From Ruminococcus sp. (lineage in GTDB: Bacteria; Bacillota; Clostridia; Oscillospirales; Ruminococcaceae): DNA of 44,271 nucleotides. A model generated the notes under the pieces. That model was given only the letters and a program-made list of their open reading frames with translations. It was not told the origin of the DNA and searched no databases. Both the position numbers and the translations under genes were made by a program. Shown piece by piece: positions 1-8,773 of this stretch; position 1 is the stretch's first letter; every line of letters starts with the position of its first letter. Location of the stretch: NCBI GenBank assembly GCA_017441505.1, contig JAFRXL010000008.1:1-44271 (forward strand). The letters run 5' to 3'.

Positions 1-3000
1 AGTTCCGTTCGGATCATTTACAATTACGTCTACAGTTACTGTGTCACCAGGCTGTGCTTCTACTGTCTGGATCTCCCAAGCGATGTCACCTACAGGAACA
101 GTATAAGTTGTTGTTTCTGTTGATGTTGAGCTTGTGGACTCTGTTGATGTAGAAGTTGTGCTTGTTGTTGACTCAGATGAAGTAGAGCTTGTAGACTCTG
201 TTGATGTAGAGCTTGTTGACTCTGTTGATGTAGAGCTTGTTGACTCTGTTGAAGTTGTAGACTCTGTTGTAGTTGTTATTGTGCTTGTAGTTGATGTTGT
301 TGGTCTCTTGATGATGATAGCACCATCGATAACCTCTACGTGCTCGGAAATGTCAGAGCCGTCTGTAGCAGAGATGAACTTATCGCTGTATGTTACAGGA
401 TATGTGCCATCTTCAATATCTTCCGGTACAGTATATGTAAGTGTCATTACAACTGCACCGTCTTCAGCTGCTACTGCTTCACCAGTCTTGTTAGCGAAAC
501 CATACTCAAATGTTGTTTTGTTATCAACAACTGTTGCACTGTATGCATCTGAACCGCTTACTGATGAATACTCGATAGGAGCTGTTGGCTTGATTGTGAT
601 CTGTCCGCCAGCTATTGGAAGCTTAGAAGCGTTAGGATCCTTAACGATAACGTCAACTGTTACTGTTTCGCCTGGCTCAGCTTCTACTGTCTGGATCTCC
701 CAAGCAATATCGCCTACAGGTATAGTATAAGTTGTAGATGTAGACTCTGTTGTTGTTACTGATGATGTAGATGTTGTTGGAGCATCAACGATGATAGCAC
801 CATCGATAACCTCTACGTACTCAGAAATGTCAGAGCCGTCTGTAGCAGAGATGAACTTATCGCTGTATGTTACAGGATATGTACCGCCTGCTGTATCCTC
901 CGGAACAGTGTATGTGATAGACATTACAACTGCACCGTCCTCAGCTGCTACTGCTTCACCAGTCTTATTAGCGAAAGCGTACTCAAGTGTTGCAGGGTTT
1001 GGAACCACTGTTGCACCATATGCTTCTGATCCGCTTACTGATGTATACTCAATAGGAGCTGTTGGTTCGATCTTGATCTGTCCGCCAGCTATTGGAAGCT
1101 TAGCTGCATTTGGATCCTTAACGAGTACATCGACTGTTACTGTTTCGCCAGGTTTAGCCTTTACTGTCTGGATCTCCCATGCGATCTTACCCTTTGGAAG
1201 AGTTGTTGTTGTAGTTGTTGTTGGTACTTCTACAATGATAGCACCTTCGATTACTTCTACATATTCAGAAATATCAGCACCATCTGTTGCAGAGATGAAC
1301 TTATCGCTGTAAGTTACAGGATATGTTCCTGCCTCACAGTCTTCTGGTACAGTATATGTAAGTGTCATTACAACTGCACCGTCTTCAGCTGCTACCGGAT
1401 CGCCTGTTGTGTTTGCGAAACCAAATTCATGAGTTTTGTTATTCGGAGTTATAGCTGCCTTATAAGCATCTGATCCGCTTACTGACTCATAAACGATAGG
1501 AGCTGTAGGATCAATTGTGATCTGTCCGCCAGCTATTGGAAGCTTAGCTGCATTTGGATCCTTAACGAGTACATCGACTGTTACTGTTTCACCAGGTTTA
1601 GCCTTTACTGTCTGGATCTCCCATGCGATCTTACCCTTTGGAAGAGTTGTTGTTGTAGTATCTATTACAACACTGATAAATCCATCAACGAGATTTACCT
1701 TGTCAGTGATGTCACCGCCGTTAGTATCGCTGATGAAAGCGTTTGACCAAGTTACAGGATATTTGCCGGCTGCACAGTCCTCAGGTACTTTATATGTAAG
1801 TACGATAACCTTTGCACCGTCTTCTGCTGCCTTTCCGTCGCCGGACTTAACAGCGAATCCAAATTCCTTGGACTTATCGTTTGGAACGATTGTTGCACTG
1901 TAAGCGTCAGAGCCGCTTGCAGATACATATTCAATAGGAGTCTCAGCATCAATTGTGAACTCTGCACCTGCTACAGCAAGAGCTGGTGATGAGCTGTCTG
2001 CTACTTCAACTTCCATTGTTACAACGTCGCCAGGCTTAGCTTCAACCTGTGGGATGACCCATGAAACATCGCCTTCAACGTCACTCTTAACAGTAATAGA
2101 ACCGTCTACAAATGAAACACCTGTAAGTTCATTACCGTTTGTATCGCTGATGAAAGTATCAGCCCATGTTACAGGATATACTCCCGGAGCACAGTTTGCA
2201 GGAACTGTGAACTCGAATGAAGCCACTACAGCTCCGTCCTTGGACTCAGTACCCTCGCCTGATCTTACAGCGAAACCAAATTCGTTAACATCAGCATTTG
2301 GTACGATTGTTGCACCATATGCATCAGAACCGCTTACGGATGAATATGTGATAGGAGACTTAGCCTCTAACTTGAACTGAGCACCAGCTACCGGGAGCTT
2401 AGAATTCTCAGGGTCAGAAACTACAGCCTTTACAGTTACCTTTTCGCCAGGAGCTGCTGTTACCTTGTCCAGTACCCAAGCAATATCGCCGTCGAAAGTT
2501 ACTGTTTCTACTTCGATCGCACCGTCTACTAACTGGATCTTATCCTGGATCTCGTTTCCGTCAGTATCGCTGACAATAACATCAGACCACTTTAATGGAT
2601 ATGTACCTGCAGCAGTGCCACTGGGTACGTTGTATGTGAGTTCGATGAGTGTAGAACCTTCAGCAGCCTTAACTCCTTCGCCGCCGAGCTTTCCGAAGCC
2701 GAACTCTTTATCAGTTGCGTTTGGTACGATTGTTGATTGGTATGCATCAGAGCCTGTTGCAGACTTATACTCTACAGGAGCCTTTGCATCGATCTTGAAT
2801 GTAGCACCGGCTACCTCAATATCAGAATCCTTTACAAGGACTTGTACTTTAACTTCTTCTCCAGCCTTAGCCTTTACAGTAGGTATAACCCATGAAGCTC
2901 CGCCCTGAACGGGAGGAGTTGTTGTAGTTACTTTAGTTGTAGTAGAAGTTGGTGTTTTTGCTGTTGTTGTGGATGTATCTTGACCGCCTACGTGTATAAC

Positions 3001-3561
3001 ACCGTTGAGCGTACCTACTGTGTAGAGCTTTTCGCTGTTATCTTCGTTTACATCGCACTTGCTGCCGAATCCGATATGATAATCGCCAGCCGAACAATTT
3101 TCCGGAACCTTGAAAGTGAGTGTGAATGCAGGTGCTGTTGTAGAAGGAACTCGGCCTTTGCCCTGTCCGGTCATACTTGCAAAGTTGAGACACTTTGTTG
3201 CAGGATCACCCGTTATTGCAGCATTCCTGAATGCCGGAGAGACATCAGAGATGCCGGTAAGCTCAAGCGGTGAATCCATTGCGATCTCACAGTCTACTGA
3301 AATAACAACATTACCGTTTGAGTCGATCATTACCGGTACTTCAACTGTATCGCCAGGTTTAGCGTCCCATGATCCGAAGTCGAATACAACATCTGCGGCT
3401 GATGCGTTTCTATTTGCAGAAACACCCTTCACTTCGTCCATACTAACATTAGGCTGCGTAGCAGTATAACTGCCCGCAGCACTAACTGACGAAGCAAATG
3501 CACTTGTCATGAGCGATAAGCCCATGACAACGGATGTAACTGCAGAAAGCAGTTTCTTCAT
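1..3561 (-). CDS. scaB: Scaffoldin ScaB, multi-cohesin, 3' part outside the window
   Basis: Cell-surface cellulosome scaffoldin whose cohesins bind dockerins of other cellulosome proteins. The frame is open from ATG 3561 (AGGAAA ribosome site) to the window edge, 1187 codons. I translated it by hand. Residues 1-28 are a signal peptide (KK, hydrophobic core, cut near SVSA). Seven complete cohesins follow, at about residues 58-192, 218-353, 357-492, 495-631, 641-781, 789-925 and 949-1085, and an eighth begins near 1152. Cohesin 1 is of the ScaA type (starts VVFDFGSWDAKPGD). The others form a second type (motif W..xxVxAxPG, then SGSDAY). Thr/Ser-rich linkers separate modules 1/2 and 4 onward. 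In R. flavefaciens ScaB also carries two cohesin types and a C-terminal X-dockerin; that end is not visible here. It lies 49 bp after scaA, probably in one operon. Confidence 0.92.
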   Translation of the reverse strand, partial: MKKLLSAVTSVVMGLSLMTSAFASSVSAAGSYTATQPNVSMDEVKGVSANRNASAADVVFDFGSWDAKPGDTVEVPVMIDSNGNVVISVDCEIAMDSPLELTGISDVSPAFRNAAITGDPATKCLNFASMTGQGKGRVPSTTAPAFTLTFKVPENCSAGDYHIGFGSKCDVNEDNSEKLYTVGTLNGVIHVGGQDTSTTTAKTPTSTTTKVTTTTPPVQGGASWVIPTVKAKAGEEVKVQVLVKDSDIEVAGATFKIDAKAPVEYKSATGSDAYQSTIVPNATDKEFGFGKLGGEGVKAAEGSTLIELTYNVPSGTAAGTYPLKWSDVIVSDTDGNEIQDKIQLVDGAIEVETVTFDGDIAWVLDKVTAAPGEKVTVKAVVSDPENSKLPVAGAQFKLEAKSPITYSSVSGSDAYGATIVPNADVNEFGFAVRSGEGTESKDGAVVASFEFTVPANCAPGVYPVTWADTFISDTNGNELTGVSFVDGSITVKSDVEGDVSWVIPQVEAKPGDVVTMEVEVADSSSPALAVAGAEFTIDAETPIEYVSASGSDAYSATIVPNDKSKEFGFAVKSGDGKAAEDGAKVIVLTYKVPEDCAAGKYPVTWSNAFISDTNGGDITDKVNLVDGFISVVIDTTTTTLPKGKIAWEIQTVKAKPGETVTVDVLVKDPNAAKLPIAGGQITIDPTAPIVYESVSGSDAYKAAITPNNKTHEFGFANTTGDPVAAEDGAVVMTLTYTVPEDCEAGTYPVTYSDKFISATDGADISEYVEVIEGAIIVEVPTTTTTTTLPKGKIAWEIQTVKAKPGETVTVDVLVKDPNAAKLPIAGGQIKIEPTAPIEYTSVSGSEAYGATVVPNPATLEYAFANKTGEAVAAEDGAVVMSITYTVPEDTAGGTYPVTYSDKFISATDGSDISEYVEVIDGAIIVDAPTTSTSSVTTTESTSTTYTIPVGDIAWEIQTVEAEPGETVTVDVIVKDPNASKLPIAGGQITIKPTAPIEYSSVSGSDAYSATVVDNKTTFEYGFANKTGEAVAAEDGAVVMTLTYTVPEDIEDGTYPVTYSDKFISATDGSDISEHVEVIDGAIIIKRPTTSTTSTITTTTESTTSTESTSSTSTESTSSTSTESTSSTSSESTTSTTSTSTESTSSTSTETTTYTVPVGDIAWEIQTVEAQPGDTVTVDVIVNDPNGT
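110..305 (-). repeat. Tandem repeat coding the Thr/Ser linker between ScaB cohesins 7 and 8
   Basis: A low-complexity stretch built from variants of a roughly 24-base unit (plus-strand core gactctgttgatgtagagc) encodes about 65 residues of STST/ESTS linker. Such linkers are flexible and often glycosylated in scaffoldins. The in-frame repeat is prone to slippage, so its length may differ between strains. Confidence 0.8.
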
Positions 3562-3610
3562 CAGTGCATTTCCTTTCCGAGCATTACGCTCTATTGAATT
3601 TTAATTCGGA

Positions 3611-5713
3611 TTATTTCACAACTGGAAGCTCAATGAGGTGAACGCATCTCTGGAGGATTGCGTCAGAATCAGCCATTGTAAGATCAACCTTAGCTGGATC
3701 TACTGCACCGCCCTTTGGATCCTGTGGATTGTAGCAGTCAGCGTTAACCTTACCCTGATCTGTAAGATCCATTGTGCTGTTGAGGAATCTGTTGAGGATT
3801 ACAACGTCGTTAACCTTTACAGAACCGTCGCAGTTTGTATCGCCCCAGTCTGGAACCTTCTTGTTATCTGGAGGAGTAGTTGTAGATGTAACAGTAGTTG
3901 TAGAAGTTGACTTTGTTGTTGTTACTGTTGTTGTAGATGTTGTTGGACCACCAACGTGGATAACACCGTTGAGCTTGCCTACAGTGTAGAGCTTCTCGCT
4001 GTTGTCTTCGTTTACATCACACTTTGTACCGAAGCCGATATTGTAATCGCCAGCTGGGCAGTTCTCAGGAACCTTGAATGTAAGTGTGAATGCTGGAGAA
4101 TCTGTTGCAGGAACACGGCCCTTACCAGCACCTGTCATGCTTGCAAAGTTGAGGCACTTTGTTGTTGGATCGCCTGTTACAGCAGCATTTCTGAATGCTG
4201 GAGCAACGTCTGAGATAGCAGTAAGCTCAAGTGGTGAATCGAATGCGAGCTCACAGTCTACAGAGATAACGATGTTACCGTGAGAGTCGATCATTACAGG
4301 AACTTCAACTGTATCGCCTGGCTTAGCGTTCCACTCGCCGAAGTCGAAGTCAACATCCTTATCGCCCACAGGCTTAGTTGTTGATGTTGTTGTTTGAGTT
4401 GGCTTTGTTGTGGATGATGTTGTCTGAGTTGGACCACCAACTGTGATAACACCATTGAGCTTGCCTACAGAGTAGAGCTTCTCGCTGTTATCTTCGTTTA
4501 CATCACACTTGCTGCCGAAACCGATATTGTATTCGCCAGCTGGGCAGTTCTCAGGAACCTTATATGTAAGTGTGAATGCAGGAGAATCTGTTGCAGGTAC
4601 ACGGCCCTTACCAGCACCTGTCATGCTTGCAAAGTTGAGGCACTTTGTTGTTGGATCGCCTGTTACAGCAGCATTTCTGAATGCTGGAGCAACATCAGAA
4701 ATACCAACGAGCTCAAGTGGTGAATCAAATGCGAGCTCACAGTCTACAGAGATAACGATGTTACCGTGTGAGTCGATCATTACAGGAACTTCAACTGTAT
4801 CGCCTGGCTTAGCTGTCCAGTTACCGAAGTCGAAGTCAACATCCTTATCGCCAACTGGTGTAACAGGCTTTGTTGTAGATGTTGTTGTAGGAGTTGGCTT
4901 TGTTGTGGATGATGTTGTAGGCTGAGACTGGCCTTCGCCGACCTTGATGCTCATGTTTGTGAGCTTGAGGTTACCATCTCCCTCTGTATATCTGCCGCTG
5001 AAATCGGAAGTCTTAGTTGTTTCGATCATTGTAGCAGAGTTACCGTTGCCATCCTTAGATGTATCATATGTAAGGAAGTCGATAGAGTAATCGCCAGCAG
5101 CTGTTCCCTTAGGAATTGTTACATCGAAAACGAATACTGGGAAATCTGTAGACTTGCTTCCGGACCATTTATAGTCCTTACCATTTGAAGTCCATGAGTA
5201 ACCGATGTAGTAGTTCTCAATGTTAGCAGCCTTAAGGCCCTGCTTACAAGCAGGAACGTTCATACCTGAAGCAATGAAAGAGCTGCCAGATGCTGCACCA
5301 GCAAATGTTACAGGGTTGTCAGAGCTTACTGTTGAGCCGCCAACTGTGAATGTCTTAGCTGATGAGAAGTAAGGCTCTTCTTCGAGTATCTCACCGATAT
5401 CAGTATACATATTGAACTTGATGCCCTTAGCATCTGGTCCGTTAACAGAAAGCTGGATAGAAATAGCTTCTGAGCTTGCTGTAGCTTCATCAAGGTATAC
5501 TGCACAAGGGATAACAACATCACCAGCAGCGATGTCAGCAGCGGAAACGTTTACATTGCTTCCGTCCTTAGCATACTTGGAATCAGCGTCTGAATAAGTC
5601 TGAATAGAGAAGCCCTTTGTAGCATCAGCTGCGTTTACTACAGCAGGTGCGAGTGAGCTTACCATTGTTGCAGCCATCGCAGCGGATGTAACTGCAGAAA
5701 TAAACTTTCTCAT
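3611..5713 (-). CDS. scaA: Scaffoldin ScaA: divergent N-terminal module, two cohesins, dockerin
   Basis: Secreted primary scaffoldin of 700 residues. Residues 1-28 are a signal peptide. Residues 31-260 form a module I do not recognise firmly; its PVFVFDVTIPKGTAAGDYSI stretch parallels the SPAFTLTYKVPENCPAGEYN stretch of the cohesins, so it may be a divergent cohesin. Two nearly identical cohesins follow at about 291-428 and 455-592 (both begin DVDFDFG.W.AKPGDTVEVP), separated by Thr/Pro/Lys linkers. A dockerin ends the protein (about 625-700): loop 1 is DTNCDGSVKVND, and the second half is irregular with an insertion before DLTMADSDAI. Known R. flavefaciens ScaA carries two or three cohesins and a dockerin that docks on ScaB cohesins. 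The ATG has an AAAGGAATT site. scaC lies 100 bp upstream and scaB 49 bp downstream. Confidence 0.93.
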   Translation of the reverse strand: MRKFISAVTSAAMAATMVSSLAPAVVNAADATKGFSIQTYSDADSKYAKDGSNVNVSAADIAAGDVVIPCAVYLDEATASSEAISIQLSVNGPDAKGIKFNMYTDIGEILEEEPYFSSAKTFTVGGSTVSSDNPVTFAGAASGSSFIASGMNVPACKQGLKAANIENYYIGYSWTSNGKDYKWSGSKSTDFPVFVFDVTIPKGTAAGDYSIDFLTYDTSKDGNGNSATMIETTKTSDFSGRYTEGDGNLKLTNMSIKVGEGQSQPTTSSTTKPTPTTTSTTKPVTPVGDKDVDFDFGNWTAKPGDTVEVPVMIDSHGNIVISVDCELAFDSPLELVGISDVAPAFRNAAVTGDPTTKCLNFASMTGAGKGRVPATDSPAFTLTYKVPENCPAGEYNIGFGSKCDVNEDNSEKLYSVGKLNGVITVGGPTQTTSSTTKPTQTTTSTTKPVGDKDVDFDFGEWNAKPGDTVEVPVMIDSHGNIVISVDCELAFDSPLELTAISDVAPAFRNAAVTGDPTTKCLNFASMTGAGKGRVPATDSPAFTLTFKVPENCPAGDYNIGFGTKCDVNEDNSEKLYTVGKLNGVIHVGGPTTSTTTVTTTKSTSTTTVTSTTTPPDNKKVPDWGDTNCDGSVKVNDVVILNRFLNSTMDLTDQGKVNADCYNPQDPKGGAVDPAKVDLTMADSDAILQRCVHLIELPVVK

Positions 5714-5813
5714 TTGTAATAATTCCTTTCTTTAGGTTTTTAGCCTATTACTAACTTTTTATTGGGTTTGTATTCCTTTGTAAGGGGGACAAATCAGATA
5801 ATCATTGGGGAAA

Positions 5814-6668
5814 TCAAAGTTCTGTAACTTTGCCGATAAGGTATTCCTGAATGCGGAGAGCGTCTCTTGATGTAACACCATCGCCGCCCTTGTCATTATT
5901 ACCGCCTGCTACGTCAGCAAGATCATATCCCTTAGCAGTGATATGAGTGCTATCTGTACCGTCAATTCCATATGCATCGGAATTTGCAACCATCTGCATA
6001 ATGAGAACTGCATCGTTCATTTTAACTTCGCCGCTGCAATTTGCATCGCCACGAGGGAATTTTTCACCTGAACCTACAGTAACACTGCCGTTGTTAGTCT
6101 TAACAGTATAGGAGACCTTTTCGTCGCCGTTAAAGTAACCGCATGAGATGCTTGAGATCTTATCGCTGGAATCAGGATTAAGGTTACGCTTACTTGGAAC
6201 TACCTTGAGGTCAGCCACCTTACCCTCAGCCGCTGTGCTTGCGACTGTACCAGTGATAGTACAAAATACACCGTCCTTCTTCATGTAGTAAGATGAATCA
6301 TCAAGACCGGTTGTCCACAGTAATTCAACAAATCCCTCATCATTGTATACAGCACTGTCGAATACCGGAACTTCACCAGTTGAGTCTGCTGAATCAGCAC
6401 CTGTCTTTGCACTTGCACCTACTGTTACCTCATCGATTGTGATAACCTTGTTATCGAACTCGATAGCAAAATCAAGAGTTGCAATGCCTGTGGATGGGAT
6501 GTCAGCTAAAGAAACATCTACTGTGAACTGCTTTCCTGCTTCAGCCTCAGCCTTACTAACGGATATCTGCACTGTTTCGCCAGCAGCTGCTGCCGGAGCG
6601 ATCGGGCATACGGAAAGTGAAAGCATCGTTGCAGCTATTGCTCCCACGACTACCTTTTTTGTCTTCAT
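5814..6668 (-). CDS. scaC: Adaptor scaffoldin ScaC: one cohesin plus dockerin
   Basis: Small secreted adaptor of 284 residues. Known ScaC docks on ScaA and switches the range of enzymes that can join the complex. I chose ATG 6668 because AAGGAGGAAAATTTTAATG sits directly before it; an upstream in-frame ATG at 6707 has no such site. Residues 1-28 are a signal peptide ending PAAAA. A cohesin spans about 30-190 (VQISVSKAEAEAGKQFTVDV, then ATLDFAIEFDN). A dockerin spans about 205-284: loop 1 is DANCSGEVKMND, and the second helix segment GDGVTSRDALRIQEYL follows a long insertion. It is the first gene of scaC-scaA-scaB, the order known from R. flavefaciens. Confidence 0.92.
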   Translation of the reverse strand: MKTKKVVVGAIAATMLSLSVCPIAPAAAAGETVQISVSKAEAEAGKQFTVDVSLADIPSTGIATLDFAIEFDNKVITIDEVTVGASAKTGADSADSTGEVPVFDSAVYNDEGFVELLWTTGLDDSSYYMKKDGVFCTITGTVASTAAEGKVADLKVVPSKRNLNPDSSDKISSISCGYFNGDEKVSYTVKTNNGSVTVGSGEKFPRGDANCSGEVKMNDAVLIMQMVANSDAYGIDGTDSTHITAKGYDLADVAGGNNDKGGDGVTSRDALRIQEYLIGKVTEL

Positions 6669-7012
6669 TAAAATTTTCCTCCTTCTTTTATTGATGTTAT
6701 ATAACAAAGGAACGGGGTGCCCCTTTAATTATAACATGTCTTGGAATGCAGCAGTTAAGCCGCAGTCGCATCATGAAACCGTGATGCAGAGGACGGATCC
6801 ACTTCTGCTCTGTCATACAGACAAGGCACAAGCAGTCTGCTTTCACAGTCTCCGGCGAAACACGTAACCGACATATGTTCACGCTGTTACGAATCACGCC
6901 GCAGATAGTGTCTGCAAACTAAGATCTGCCCTGCACTTCAGTGTTTTATGATGCTCAAGACGCATCACACTGCCGTGATGAGATAAATGATCCCAAATCT
7001 ATATTTATTCTT
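6669..7012 (-). promoter_or_regulatory. Long structured 5' leader of the scaC operon
   Basis: No convincing gene lies between capA and scaC. From the predicted start near 7012 to the scaC ATG is about 345 nt, with several perfect short inverted repeats: 6949-6954 with 6962-6967, 6901-6906 with 6924-6929, and 6768-6773 with 6782-6787. A second possible -10 (TATAAT, 6728-6733) has only a weak TTAACT 19 bases before it. The leader matches no riboswitch I know. Confidence 0.5.
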
Positions 7013-7018
7013 GAATTC

Positions 7019-7047
7019 ATTATATAACGTCCTTATAAAAAAGTAAA
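7019..7047 (-). promoter_or_regulatory. Predicted sigma-A promoter of scaC-scaA-scaB
   Basis: Read on the minus strand: TTTACT, 17-base spacer, TATAAT. It is the best promoter-like match upstream of scaC. Confidence 0.6.
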
Positions 7048-7175
7048 TAGGTTTATACTGTTTTTGGTATTTTATATAAACAGCCGATTACTTTTTTGAA
7101 CGCTTTGCACAATGTCATATTTCCTTTAAAACTCCCTGTAATGTACATTTATGAACAAATTATGAACAGATTTCA

Positions 7176-8465
7176 TTATCTATCTAAGCGTCTGAATTCT
7201 TCCGGGAAATTGTCATTGATTATCTGATTTATAATGTCCCAGCTGAAGTCCGGATAGTTGCCTCTTGGCACCGCATACGGGATACCGTGACTTGCTGCAA
7301 GCTCTGGTGTATACTTGCTGTAAGGGTATATTCTGATATTTGAAAAATTGCCGTCGTCATAGTGAACGATGCTTGGACTACAGCTTACATTTTCAAGGTG
7401 CACCTGATCGGTCGTGCCGTCTTTGACGATGTCAAATTCCGGTATTTCACCAACGAGGTTAAAATTATCAGTCTGAGCACATATGAAATTTCCCATTGAG
7501 TAATAAACGAAACCTTTTGTTCCGTCTTCCCGTGGTATCCATTCCATAGTCTCGGCAGTATGTGTATGGCATCCGAGGATAACATCTGCTCCCCAGTTGA
7601 CCATTTTTTTAGCAAGTTCTATTCTGTCTTCTGAAACGAGGTGAGTATCCTCAACGCCCCAGTGGGCAGCAACAATAACAGCATCAGCCTTCTGTTTAGC
7701 CTCTTTTATCTGACGCTCGATAACGTCCTCTTCGCTGTTCATCACAACTCTGAGCGGTGAGCCCTCACTGAATGAGAAGCCGTTGATATGCTCGGCATAT
7801 GCAAGGAACGCTACCTTTACTCCGTTTACTTCACGGATTCTGATGTTATTTGCATCCTCTTCATTTAAGTAAGCACCGAGAACGGTAAGGTTATTTTCTG
7901 TTGCTTTTTTGTTCCAGAAATTAATGGATTCTTCAAGAGCTGATTCACCGAAATCAAGAAGGTGGTTGTTAGCCATGGTGAACACATCAAATCCGAGATC
8001 TATAACCGCATCAGCGACTTCCGGCGGAGAGTTGAACAATAAAGCTCCTCCGTCAGCACCTCTTACAGGGTTGCCTTCGGAAATTATGGTCTCCTGATTA
8101 AGTATAGCAATATCAGCCGATTCTATAATGTATTTCATATTCTCATATATAGGTTTGAAATCATATCTCTCACCGTTCTGAGCATATGATTCAGCAGCTT
8201 TAAATACTGAATAATGTATCAGATTATCTCCGGCAGCAACTACGTGTACGACCTTATCTTCACCTTGTGGTTCTGTCGTTGTCTCAGCGGCAGCTTCCTC
8301 GGATGAAGCAGCTGTTTCATCAGCGGCAGCGGAAGTGTCAGCCTGTGATACCTCGCTGCTCATATCTCCTGTTCCGACAACGTGAGAACCGCAGCTTGCT
8401 CCTGAAACGACTAATACTGCCAAAGCAGCTAAGGCTGCTAAAGCTCTTCCTTTTCTTAATTTCAT
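7176..8465 (-). CDS. CapA-family (PGA_cap) lipoprotein
   Basis: Secreted, membrane-anchored metallophosphatase-fold protein of the CapA/PgsA family, 429 residues. The N-terminus is basic and hydrophobic and ends in a lipobox (SGASC, Cys near 26). An Ala/Ser/Glu-rich spacer follows, then the CapA domain from about 75. Family signatures visible in order: VVAAGDNLIH, NQETIIS, MANNHLLDFGE, VIVAAHWGVED and ILGCHTHT. CapA relatives take part in poly-gamma-glutamate export or attachment, but no capB/capC partner is near, so the substrate here is unknown. It has its own promoter at 8527-8555. Confidence 0.85.
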   Translation of the reverse strand: MKLRKGRALAALAALAVLVVSGASCGSHVVGTGDMSSEVSQADTSAAADETAASSEEAAAETTTEPQGEDKVVHVVAAGDNLIHYSVFKAAESYAQNGERYDFKPIYENMKYIIESADIAILNQETIISEGNPVRGADGGALLFNSPPEVADAVIDLGFDVFTMANNHLLDFGESALEESINFWNKKATENNLTVLGAYLNEEDANNIRIREVNGVKVAFLAYAEHINGFSFSEGSPLRVVMNSEEDVIERQIKEAKQKADAVIVAAHWGVEDTHLVSEDRIELAKKMVNWGADVILGCHTHTAETMEWIPREDGTKGFVYYSMGNFICAQTDNFNLVGEIPEFDIVKDGTTDQVHLENVSCSPSIVHYDDGNFSNIRIYPYSKYTPELAASHGIPYAVPRGNYPDFSWDIINQIINDNFPEEFRRLDR

Positions 8466-8526
8466 TTAAATATCTCCTGTTCGTGTGATTTTATTTTTAA
8501 TTAAAATCCCACTTCCCATTGAAGTA

Positions 8527-8555
8527 ATTATAACATACATTTTTTTATTTTGCAA
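8527..8555 (-). promoter_or_regulatory. Promoter of the CapA-like gene
   Basis: Minus strand: TTGCAA, 17-base spacer, TATAAT, about 60 bases before the ATG. The remaining bases up to 8773 are AT-rich and hold nothing I can name; they are the 3' flank of dusB. Confidence 0.65.
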
Positions 8556-8773
8556 TTACAAATTGTATGAAACTTGGTCATAATTACTTTGCGTTGTATA
8601 CTTATCGCCAACATTTAATCTCATAAAACGGCGGTAATAAGGGCAATTCTGAAAAATCGCTTTAAAGGCAAGTGGAGTTTTGTGCTTTTTTTACAAAGTT
8701 TTATCTATAATTTTGTACACTAATATCTATTCAACAAAAAATATTATATTTTTGTGAAATAAATATCGTTGTT

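Noticed and set aside
118-305. Regular repeats that might suggest a CRISPR array
   Set aside because: Units are contiguous, in frame and without unique spacers; they encode the Thr/Ser linker.
134-3469. Several plus-strand open frames opposite scaB
   Set aside because: They are mirror frames of the repetitive minus-strand cohesin and linker sequence, with no ribosome sites. The minus frame is open throughout and encodes clear cohesins.
6697-6897. 66-codon minus-strand frame in the scaC leader
   Set aside because: No ribosome site, Cys/Arg-rich composition and overlap with hairpins; treated as untranslated leader.
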